From Bacteroidales bacterium (GTDB lineage Bacteria; Bacteroidota; Bacteroidia; Bacteroidales; F082), in the NCBI GenBank assembly GCA_016281295.1, contig JAEEII010000214.1, positions 1 to 9,671 on the forward strand: a DNA stretch of 9,671 nucleotides, read 5' to 3'. Of this stretch, positions 1-6,132 are shown one piece after another. Under the pieces are notes generated by a model, which saw only the letters and a program-made list of their open reading frames with translations, made no database searches and was not told the DNA's origin. The position numbers and the translations under genes were made by a program. Position 1 is the first letter of the stretch. Every line of letters starts with the position of its first letter.

Positions 1-25
1 GAGAACCGTGATAACAGGTAATCAT
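1..25 (-). CDS. 5' end of a leftward gene, possible ADP-ribosyltransferase-fold protein (partial)
   Basis: Reading leftward from an ATG at 25, the frame stays open to the window edge and encodes only M-I-T-C-Y-H-G-S. The start lies 85 nt past the stop of the phosphoribosyltransferase gene, on the same strand, in the same AT-rich DNA. Seen: eight codons and no stop. Known: members of the H-Y-E clade of ADP-ribosyltransferases (PARPs, DUF3990-type proteins) carry a [YWF]-H-G-[ST] motif in their first core strand, and DUF3990 proteins typically have it within the first few residues. Inferred: this could be such a protein, which would fit the PARG and NADAR genes in the same run. Eight residues cannot establish a family, and the start itself may be wrong. 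Confidence 0.33.
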
Positions 26-110
26 ATTGTTGTATTTATTATTTTTGGTAATTATATACTTGATGGCACAAGATGTATGTAAATAAAATGTTCTGTATTA
101 TTATTAACAA

Positions 111-941
111 CTAATAAAGTTTTGAAAGCAGTGTTAATACTGTAATTGATTTAGGAGAATATGACTCCATCATTATTTTACAAGCCTCGTTTATTGATTG
201 TCCTCTACTGATAGTATCATCTATTATCAATATATCTTTGTCATTTATTAGATTTGCATACGTTGCATATTTGTCAGTGCTTACTTTTAGTGTAAAGTTC
301 AAAACATCCCTCATTTCATTGTCTTTGACAAAATGCCTTGAGAATGTACCTTTTCGATGTGTATCCATATCATCTAAATACAAAGTTAATCTTTTAAACG
401 CAGTATTGAATTCGCTCCCATAATATTTCCGAAACTCTGAACTTTTATCAAGGACAATATCCTCAACTTCTTCTGTTGTTAATTTGCATATAACGCCTTC
501 TATTATTTTGGCATCTGGACTTTTTGATTTTATTACATCAGCAATATGATGATTTAATTCATTACCACTTGGAATTATAACAGTCACACCAATTGGATAT
601 AATGTTGCAAATTTGGTTGCAATTAAATCAAATTGGTTTTCTATAGCAATTCTATCTTCTTCACTATTGAAAGTCCACCCTTTTTCTCCTTTTAGTGCAT
701 ATATTAATGGATTTCCATCTCCACGAAATCCTCTTTTCCTTTTAAAAATATACCATACATTTACGCCAGGAATTATTTCTGTGTTGTTTGTAGGATTATT
801 TTCAATTGAAGTATCAACGTTTTCTTCATGATTTGGATTATATGATACTGTTAATTTTTCGGTATCAAAATCAATACCTTCAAATATTTGCTTATTTTCA
901 ATTCGTTCCATTAAAGACAATATACCTTTTAAATTAGCCAT
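111..941 (-). CDS. Phosphoribosyltransferase-domain protein with an uncharacterised N-terminal region
   Basis: A 276-residue protein whose C-terminal part is a type I phosphoribosyltransferase. Residues 237-250 (I-L-I-I-D-D-T-I-S-R-G-Q-S-I) form the PRPP-binding loop: hydrophobic strand, two acidic residues D241/D242, then a loop ending G-x-S. The usual T-G is R-G here. An earlier strand-turn, V-I-I-P-S-G-N (121-127), fits the segment before the pyrophosphate loop. The first ~110 residues, including a W-Y-I-F-K-R patch and a G-D-G-N-P-L-I-Y-A-L-K stretch, match nothing I recognise. The base or acceptor is unknown. The gene follows the PfkB gene after 13 nt and is probably co-transcribed, yet it is far more AT-rich (roughly 30% GC by eye) than the three genes before it, suggesting a separate origin. 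The stop is TAG, and no hairpin terminator is visible after it. Confidence 0.82.
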   Translation of the reverse strand: MANLKGILSLMERIENKQIFEGIDFDTEKLTVSYNPNHEENVDTSIENNPTNNTEIIPGVNVWYIFKRKRGFRGDGNPLIYALKGEKGWTFNSEEDRIAIENQFDLIATKFATLYPIGVTVIIPSGNELNHHIADVIKSKSPDAKIIEGVICKLTTEEVEDIVLDKSSEFRKYYGSEFNTAFKRLTLYLDDMDTHRKGTFSRHFVKDNEMRDVLNFTLKVSTDKYATYANLINDKDILIIDDTISRGQSINEACKIMMESYSPKSITVLTLLSKLY

Positions 942-954
942 AGATTATTAGTTT

Positions 955-1884
955 TTATTTTTCTTGAATCATTCCTTTGCTGCCCATGAAACTCACGCTG
1001 CGCGAGGCGGTTGCGGCAGCGGTTTCCAGTACCATGCGAACATCTTGTTCTGTGAGTTGTGCGATGTTGAGTTTGTTCAGCTTGCATAGCTCGGCGAGGA
1101 AAACCGATGAGGTCCAGTCGCCGGCGCCTTCCCAATCAACCACATTGTTGTTAGGAACAGGAGCAATCTTCTTCCAGCCTTGGCCTCGCAGGTTAAATTC
1201 CATACCTGCCTCTCCCATGGTTCGGATGAAGAGTTTATCGGGATAGTTAGCCACAAACGAGGTGTCAAGGATGTTGGTGCCTGAGAACTTGATGACGTCG
1301 CTGACTTCAACGCATTTGATGAACTTGTTCATCTCCTTGTTGCCTTCTGGCTCGTAATAGACCAGCACGCCTTGTCCCTTCAGGGCTTTGGCCAGTTCGC
1401 GAGGGCCAGCGTCGGACACGTCGAAGAAATAAGCGTCGGGGGAGAAGTCCAACGTGTTGACAAAGCCTTGTACCTCGTCCTTGCGCAGCTGTTTTCTCTT
1501 CGGGAATCGGCTGTTGGGGGCGGTGGCACGGTGGCTCATGGTGTGTCGCCCATTGGCGTCAAATTTATGGATGCAAGTCATCAAGGTGGTGCCACCCTCT
1601 TTGCTGTTTTTGACAAAGCGGGTGTTGGCACCGTAGCGTTTCAGGTCGGCGGTGATCTTCAGGCCTTGCTCCGACTCGTCGAAATGACCAACGGGATAGG
1701 TCTCCACACCCAGATAAGGCAGCATGCACATCACATTGCCGCAGGTGTTCCCCACCTCCTCAATAATCTTCTTGTCAACAAAGGAGTTGCGTTTTTTGGC
1801 GGTATTGAATCCTTCGGGGTACTCCCGTTGGTAGATGATGTCTAAGGCAAAGTTACCAGTGCCGAGAATGCGTTTTTTAATCAT
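955..1884 (-). CDS. PfkB-family carbohydrate/nucleoside kinase
   Basis: A 309-residue protein of the ribokinase/PfkB fold, a usual length for the family. These enzymes transfer the ATP gamma-phosphate to a sugar or nucleoside hydroxyl in the cytoplasm. Visible marks: the first strand G-T-G-N-F-A-L-D (8-15); a G-N-T-C-G-N-V segment (45-51) where the family usually has G-G-x-x-x-N-x-A; R-T-M-G-E-A-G (221-227), equivalent to the family's T-x-G-x-x-G; and the anion-hole/catalytic motif G-A-G-D (253-256), D256 being the expected base. It is preceded by D-W-E rather than the common D-T-T/V. The substrate cannot be read from sequence; ribose, a riboside or an ADP-ribose breakdown product would fit the PARG and NADAR neighbours. 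The ATG shares one base with the NADAR stop (TAATG), so translation is probably coupled. Confidence 0.9.
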   Translation of the reverse strand: MIKKRILGTGNFALDIIYQREYPEGFNTAKKRNSFVDKKIIEEVGNTCGNVMCMLPYLGVETYPVGHFDESEQGLKITADLKRYGANTRFVKNSKEGGTTLMTCIHKFDANGRHTMSHRATAPNSRFPKRKQLRKDEVQGFVNTLDFSPDAYFFDVSDAGPRELAKALKGQGVLVYYEPEGNKEMNKFIKCVEVSDVIKFSGTNILDTSFVANYPDKLFIRTMGEAGMEFNLRGQGWKKIAPVPNNNVVDWEGAGDWTSSVFLAELCKLNKLNIAQLTEQDVRMVLETAAATASRSVSFMGSKGMIQEK

Positions 1885-2465
1885 TAGGTGAAGTTGATTT
1901 CTGGTTTGTTCTTGAATTCAAAATGTCCGTTGTCGCGCAATTCCATAAGCAGGCGACCCAGCAAGTTGGGGCCTACGTATTCGTTGCCTTGGAGCACGGT
2001 GCCCCAAGTGTCGGCGTCTCTGCCTTTCTTTCTACCAGTTTCGTCTTCCACAATATATTTGCCCTTGCTCCGCGCCAGTTCGTTGCGGAAAGCCTCACTC
2101 TGCTCATATTTGAGTGTTAGGCAATATTTCATGGCATCCACCACCAAACTTGGCCAATCGTTGCGCAACCATCCGGGATGTGTGTTGTAGATGTGTTTTA
2201 TGTGCATCTTTATCCCCATGCCAGCCTTGACTTCCATCATCTCTTTGAAGCCTTCGGTAGCATCGGGTCTCAGTTTCATGATATGGAAAATGCGTTCCGT
2301 GCAATCGAAAGTGATGCCGTTGACAACGATGGGTGTCCTGTAGAAATTACCAAAGATACCCCATTCATTAGTTGTCTTTCGGATACAGATGGTTTCGGCG
2401 GCAGGATACCGCTCGATGCTGTAATACTCGGGATAGTTGTCCCTGATCATTTCGTGTACTTGCAT
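1884..2465 (-). CDS. NADAR-family (YbiA-like) N-glycosidase domain protein
   Basis: A 193-residue single-domain NADAR protein. Family marks: F-G-N-F (38-41), matching the F-S-N-F element; C-T-E-R-I-F (55-60), matching the T-x-E-x-x-F motif with conserved glutamate E57; R-x-D-W (101, 103-104) before the helix running to K119; and D-T-W-G...G...G-P-N-L-L-G-R-L-L-M-E-L-R (152-177), the conserved C-terminal signature. Known: NADAR proteins include YbiA-type N-glycosidases of riboflavin-pathway intermediates and enzymes that remove ADP-ribose from guanine in DNA, countering DarT1 toxins. Which activity applies here is unknown; the PARG neighbour favours an ADP-ribose substrate. It starts 5 nt after the PARG stop, with a weak AGG before the ATG, and overlaps the kinase start by one base. 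Confidence 0.87.
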   Translation of the reverse strand: MQVHEMIRDNYPEYYSIERYPAAETICIRKTTNEWGIFGNFYRTPIVVNGITFDCTERIFHIMKLRPDATEGFKEMMEVKAGMGIKMHIKHIYNTHPGWLRNDWPSLVVDAMKYCLTLKYEQSEAFRNELARSKGKYIVEDETGRKKGRDADTWGTVLQGNEYVGPNLLGRLLMELRDNGHFEFKNKPEINFT

Positions 2466-2470
2466 GACCT

Positions 2471-3367
2471 TTACTTATTGAACACCTCCTCGAAGGCGGC
2501 GAGGTTGCCGCTGCGGTCGTTGTGGTCGCTGAGGATGGCGAAGGTGATGAGGCGGTAACGGTCCTTGAACTCGTCTTCTTCAATCACCTGCTTGAAGAGT
2601 TGGGCCATCTCGCGCGGCGGGGTCTTGAAAGCACCGCAGCCAAAGGCGCCTAACACGAGACTGTCGTGGCCCTTGATCAGGCCTATCCGTAAGATGGTGC
2701 GAATCTTGTTGAGCGTGATGGCTTTGCCTTCTTCAGGGATGTGTCCGTCAGGGGTGAGACGGATGGGGAACCTGCCGTTCATGTTGAGGGCGGCATTGGT
2801 GATGACACCGACTTGGAAGGGCTCCTCCATCAGCGTATAGTCGGGACCGGCTTCGCGGAAGACCGTGACTTGGGGCGAATAAATCGCACTGAAGTCGAGC
2901 GAGCGGGAGATGGGGTAGTTGTTCCCTTCGCGATGTTCGTAGCCGTAGCGAGCAGCATACCATCTATCGAAGCTAAAAATGGAGCGTGTCAGCGTGCTGC
3001 GTCGGCAGATGGTCTCTTCCTGAGCACGAGCTCCTGTCTCCACACCGCCACCGGGATGGCCTGCACTGGCGAAGTTGAGCAGGGCAGGGTGGTAGCCTTC
3101 TTTGACCAAATCCTCGGCCACCTTGAGGCAGTCGCCTTTTTCAACCCTGACGACACCGCAGTCTTTCAGTTTTGGTGCGTCAACAGGACCTAAATCCTTG
3201 TGGTAACAGCGGCCTCCGTCAATCATCGGCTGCATATCGAGGTCGATGCGTTTGCCCGAAGGGGTGATGTAGTAGCCGGCTTTGATGATGCCGGTGGTTT
3301 CGTGGAACACATCCGCATTGTGCTTCTTGATGAGGGTGACTTGTGGGTCGTAATTGTTTTTTATCAT
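2471..3367 (-). CDS. Bacterial-type poly(ADP-ribose) glycohydrolase (PARG, TIGR02452-like)
   Basis: A 298-residue protein with the microbial PARG architecture: an N-terminal accessory region (about 1-75), then a macrodomain-like catalytic part. The diagnostic loop is complete: L-L-N-F-A-S-A (96-102), P-G-G-G (105-108), seven residues, then Q-E-E (116-118), exactly the GGG-X6-8-QEE catalytic signature with E117/E118 as the acid pair. The second conserved block is V-L-G-A-F-G-C-G-A-F-K-T-P-P (238-251), usual for binding the diphosphate/distal ribose. Known family activity: hydrolysis of ribose-ribose bonds in poly(ADP-ribose), with related proteins removing ADP-ribose from other acceptors. Bacteria rarely make PAR, so the real substrate may be a different ADP-ribosyl adduct. 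It is the first gene of the four-gene unit and has its own promoter (3415-3445). No signal peptide, so cytoplasmic. Confidence 0.93.
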   Translation of the reverse strand: MIKNNYDPQVTLIKKHNADVFHETTGIIKAGYYITPSGKRIDLDMQPMIDGGRCYHKDLGPVDAPKLKDCGVVRVEKGDCLKVAEDLVKEGYHPALLNFASAGHPGGGVETGARAQEETICRRSTLTRSIFSFDRWYAARYGYEHREGNNYPISRSLDFSAIYSPQVTVFREAGPDYTLMEEPFQVGVITNAALNMNGRFPIRLTPDGHIPEEGKAITLNKIRTILRIGLIKGHDSLVLGAFGCGAFKTPPREMAQLFKQVIEEDEFKDRYRLITFAILSDHNDRSGNLAAFEEVFNK

Positions 3368-3414
3368 AATGATGATTGTTTTTAATGATTATCTTAATAC
3401 ATAAATAGAGACTA

Positions 3415-3445
3415 CAAAGTTACTAATAAATGCCTTGAAAGCAAA
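3415..3445 (-). promoter_or_regulatory. Bacteroidota-type promoter for the PARG-NADAR-kinase-PRTase unit
   Basis: On the minus strand TTTG (3445-3442) is followed after 19 nt by TAACTTTG (3422-3415), matching the Bacteroides -33 TTTG / -7 TAnnTTTG consensus with its standard spacing. Transcription should start around 3405-3410, giving a 5' leader of about 40 nt before the PARG ATG. The -33 box and spacer lie inside the last codons of the lipoprotein gene, so the four-gene unit can be expressed independently of the sigma-AAA operon upstream. No clear operator palindrome was seen around it. Confidence 0.7.
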
Positions 3446-3731
3446 AGCTTTTCAATATATGATTGATTGTTGCTGAATCGACTTGCTCTTGATGGTAAGT
3501 GAGCTCTAATGTGAGGATGACGCCGCCGTTGATGCTGCCATACGCTACCAGTTCCATCCCTCTACCTTGACAACGGATGCCATCGCCATTCTCAGGCGGT
3601 GGATCCTTCTTCATGAAGGAAGGATAGTCCAGCTCAAAGCCAAAGCGCTCGTTGTGGTAATGGACGTACCTTGTGGTTTTGGGCTGACAACCTATTGTGA
3701 ACACGAGCCATAATAATAACAATTTCTTCAT
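3423..3731 (-). CDS. Small predicted lipoprotein, function unknown
   Basis: A 102-residue protein beginning with a short lysine-rich n-region, a hydrophobic segment L-L-L-L-W-L-V-F (4-11) and T-I-G-C (12-15). C15 is followed by Q, so lipidation by Lgt and cleavage by signal peptidase II are expected. The threonine at -3 of the lipobox is not the commonest residue. The mature part has N-E-R-F-G-F-E-L-D-Y-P (27-37) and P-P-P-E-N-G-D-G (44-51), elements I associate with uncharacterised proteins of wider distribution. At about 85 mature residues it looks like a short version. It follows the LRR gene after 44 nt with no visible promoter, so it is probably the last gene of the sigma-AAA-LRR transcript. 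The envelope location is inferred from the lipobox only. Confidence 0.75.
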   Translation of the reverse strand: MKKLLLLWLVFTIGCQPKTTRYVHYHNERFGFELDYPSFMKKDPPPENGDGIRCQGRGMELVAYGSINGGVILTLELTYHQEQVDSATINHILKSFCFQGIY

Positions 3732-3775
3732 CGTATCAGTATTAATTTATTTCTGAAATCCCAGCGCGGTATTGG

Positions 3776-4276
3776 CTATGTGTTTTTTGATAACGTGTCT
3801 TTCATTAGAGGCCAGTAGCATTCGGGAATTATTGTTTGATAAATTGCTTTGGTGCCACGCGGGATGACAATGCTTTTCAGTGCATCGCACGACAAGAAAG
3901 CGTATTCGCCGATCGACTTTACCTTGCCCACCAGTAAGATGCTTTTCAGTGACTTGCAGTTGCTGAAGGCATAGTCTCCTATCGTGGTGACCGAGGCGGG
4001 AACAACGATATTCTCTAAAGCTTGACAACGGTAAAAAGCCCAGGCCCCGATGTGGATCACCGTCTTAGGAAGCTCAACCTGCTGCAAGCGGTTGCAGTTC
4101 TCAAAGGCATCGTCGTTGATGTATCGGATGCCTGGCTTGACGTAGTAGCACTTTAGTGCTGTATTGTTACATTTAACAAGTCTATTACCGTGAACGGTAT
4201 ATTCGACACCACTTTTGTCAATGGTGGTTTTTTCGTTTTGTTGCATACAGAGTGTTAAAGACATAGCTGGAATCAT
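3776..4276 (-). CDS. Short BspA-type leucine-rich repeat (LRR_5) protein
   Basis: Predicted product of 166 residues. Four 23-residue LRR_5/BspA repeats run from about 50 to 141, each with an I-x-x-I-x-x-x-A-F-x-x-C-x-x-L-x-x-x-x-L/V-P core (D-D-A-F, A-W-A-F, D-Y-A-F and E-Y-A-F versions), followed by a C-terminal cap with I-P-E-C-Y-W. The start was set at 4276 because that ATG overlaps the AAA+ stop codon as ATGA, the classic coupling arrangement; an in-frame ATG at 4342 would add 22 charged residues lying inside the ATPase gene. An in-frame ATG 12 nt after 4276 is also possible. Most BspA-like proteins are secreted, but this one has no convincing signal peptide, so a cytoplasmic protein-binding partner of the ATPase is a reasonable inference. 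Confidence 0.83.
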   Translation of the reverse strand: MIPAMSLTLCMQQNEKTTIDKSGVEYTVHGNRLVKCNNTALKCYYVKPGIRYINDDAFENCNRLQQVELPKTVIHIGAWAFYRCQALENIVVPASVTTIGDYAFSNCKSLKSILLVGKVKSIGEYAFLSCDALKSIVIPRGTKAIYQTIIPECYWPLMKDTLSKNT

Positions 4277-6036
4277 AAGGGATTGAATCCTATTGGCTTG
4301 CGACTGTTCTTGTTTCGACCTGCGATTTCCTCGTTCGAGCAAAGCGTTTCAATACGGCTGAGGTTAGGCGTGTTACCATAGAGAAGTTGTTCGACCATCA
4401 CCTTGCGTGCGATGTTTTCAATCTGGCCACCGCTGAAGTCGTAATGGCTTGCCAGCGTCATAGCATCGGCCTCGCAGAGGTCAGGCAAGAAGCTCTTCCA
4501 GATGTGGGTCTTGGCATCGATGCTGGGTTTGTGGAACTCCACCTTGTATAAAAAACGCCTTTCAAAAGCACTGTCGAGGTTGCAAGTCAAGTTGGTGGTG
4601 GCAATCATAATGCCGTCGATGTCCTCCATAGCTTGGAGCAGGATGTTCTGAATGGCATTCTCGGTCTTTTCGAGGGTGGGGTTGTTGCCGCCCACACTGG
4701 TACGCACTGAAAGCACGGCATCGGCTTCGTTAATGAGCAGGATGGGGATGCGTTTCGATTTTTTCACTCGTTCGGCATAATTATCGAAGATGCCTTTCAC
4801 GATTTTTTCGGTCTCCCCATACCATTTGTCACGGATGGATGAAATGTCAACCTGTATGATGTCGCGTCCAGTTATGCGGGCCAGCTGTAACACCGTCTCA
4901 GTCTTGCCTGTGCCTGGCCCTCCGTAAAACAAGCAGTTGAATCCCTTGCGTAAGTTGGCTTTCTCCAAACGCTCACGGATGGCTTGCAGCTGTTCATCGT
5001 TGAGCAAGTGCAGTAAGGTGTCGATTTGTCCCTTGTCCTCCTGGGCATAGAACATTGTTTTTGGCTTGATATCCGTGCAATTGATGATGTTGCTGTGTGT
5101 ATCATCCTCAACTTCATCAATGACCTCTGGAAGGTTATATTCACTGAGGAAGAGGTCGCGGGCTTTATCAGTGAGCTGGAAGACATTGTCAGAAAACAAT
5201 CCATCTTGGCCAGCATAAATCAGAAGTCCCTCTTTGATGAAAGAATGGCTCCCGTCTCTCATGAGAGTGGGGAAATCATCCCTGATGTCGTTTATTGCCA
5301 TAAATCTGAGATCTCCGAGAGGAACCTGGGTATCGTGGTTGATCACTAGTCGTTTGCAGAAGTAAAGCAGGTATGCCTTGTCGGGATTGGGTACATTTAA
5401 GCTGGAGATATTTTGGGCAATGGCCAGTTGTGAGTTTTCGTTGAGTAACTCCAGGGTCTCTTGGTGTAGCTCATTTTCGTCAATCTGGTTGCCTTGCCTC
5501 AATTCGCGCACCAAAAGGTTGAAGTGTCTCATAAACGCTTCTGCGGTCAGATTCGTGGTGTTGACAATAGGCAAGGCCTGATTGTCGCAGAAAGCGGTTT
5601 TTGCCCTTTCGCTTAGATGATAGACGGTTCCGTTGCCATAACAATTGTTTTTTGTGAGATAACGTCTTTTGATAAGCGTTTTCATTTCTTCTCGCTTGCG
5701 CAAAACACTAATGGGAGAACAACCAAAGTAGTTTTTTATGTCATCATTGTTAACTCCCATCTCTGGGTTTGCGATGTAGGGGCAGAGCATAACGGTTTCG
5801 GAAGGTGTCAGCTGAAGCTGTTCCGCTATCGACTGGATTAGATTACTGTGCCTTTGAAAGAAATCATCTCTCAGCTTGCAGTTTTCAGCAATCTCTATCA
5901 ATTTTTCCAATTTGTCCAGCAGCGTCATACTTTTTAACGCTTTCTTGGTGACAGGCTTGATAGCTTGGTAGTAAGGGATAGGTTCAAAATCCATCGTATT
6001 AGGTTCATTAACTTGGTTTTTTCTGGTTCTTTTCAT
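4273..6036 (-). CDS. AAA+ ATPase with duplicated N-terminal domain
   Basis: A 587-residue protein. The C-terminal half is one classic AAA module: Walker A G-G-P-G-T-G-K-T (372-379); pore-loop-like K-W-Y-G-E-T-E (404-410); Walker B I-L-L-I-N-E-A-D (432-439), with N436 where the magnesium-coordinating aspartate normally sits; sensor 1 A-T-T-N (479-482); the arginine pair R493-R494 in F-E-R-R-F; and sensor 2 S-G-G-Q-I-E-N-I-A-R (535-544). The N-terminal half holds two similar ~95-residue segments (about 65-150 and 203-297), each resembling a winged-helix unit ending in a beta hairpin and L-x-x-x-A-x-x-x-F. AAA modules of this type thread or remodel proteins; a substrate cannot be assigned. It lies 96 nt after the sigma gene and is translationally coupled to the LRR gene. 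Confidence 0.9.
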   Translation of the reverse strand: MKRTRKNQVNEPNTMDFEPIPYYQAIKPVTKKALKSMTLLDKLEKLIEIAENCKLRDDFFQRHSNLIQSIAEQLQLTPSETVMLCPYIANPEMGVNNDDIKNYFGCSPISVLRKREEMKTLIKRRYLTKNNCYGNGTVYHLSERAKTAFCDNQALPIVNTTNLTAEAFMRHFNLLVRELRQGNQIDENELHQETLELLNENSQLAIAQNISSLNVPNPDKAYLLYFCKRLVINHDTQVPLGDLRFMAINDIRDDFPTLMRDGSHSFIKEGLLIYAGQDGLFSDNVFQLTDKARDLFLSEYNLPEVIDEVEDDTHSNIINCTDIKPKTMFYAQEDKGQIDTLLHLLNDEQLQAIRERLEKANLRKGFNCLFYGGPGTGKTETVLQLARITGRDIIQVDISSIRDKWYGETEKIVKGIFDNYAERVKKSKRIPILLINEADAVLSVRTSVGGNNPTLEKTENAIQNILLQAMEDIDGIMIATTNLTCNLDSAFERRFLYKVEFHKPSIDAKTHIWKSFLPDLCEADAMTLASHYDFSGGQIENIARKVMVEQLLYGNTPNLSRIETLCSNEEIAGRNKNSRKPIGFNPL

Positions 6037-6132
6037 AATTCTTTTTGTTTTAAAGTGCCTGTGTTCTCATATAGTCCCGGTGGGTGGTTTTTTTCAACCC
6101 ATCGGATGGTTTTTTATAATTGCGTTTGTGAA
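6037..6132 (-). other. Sigma-AAA intergenic leader with two overlapping weak hairpins
   Basis: On the transcribed strand AACC...GGTT can pair within 6096-6111, and the same GGGTT arm can instead pair with AACC at 6086-6089 across an A-rich loop. The two structures exclude each other. On the plus strand the first hairpin is followed by a T run, but no plus-strand gene ends here. No TAnnTTTG promoter is visible, so the ATPase is probably transcribed from the sigma gene's promoter. The stems are short and may have no function. Confidence 0.25.

Noticed and set aside
1372..1845. 157-codon plus-strand open frame opposite the PfkB gene
   Set aside because: It is antisense to a gene with clear family motifs in high-GC DNA where long shadow frames are expected, and its translation shows no recognisable domain.
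2178..2558. 126-codon plus-strand open frame across the NADAR/PARG junction
   Set aside because: It is antisense to two supported genes and has no motif support.
2741..3193. 150-codon plus-strand open frame opposite the PARG gene
   Set aside because: It lies wholly within the catalytic region of PARG on the other strand, has no family signature and no promoter.
4277..4342. Upstream ATG extension of the BspA-type LRR protein
   Set aside because: It would add 22 charged residues encoded inside the ATPase gene; the ATGA overlap at 4276 is a better start.
5026..5349. 107-codon plus-strand frame opposite the AAA+ gene
   Set aside because: Antisense shadow of a conserved ATPase gene with no domain of its own.
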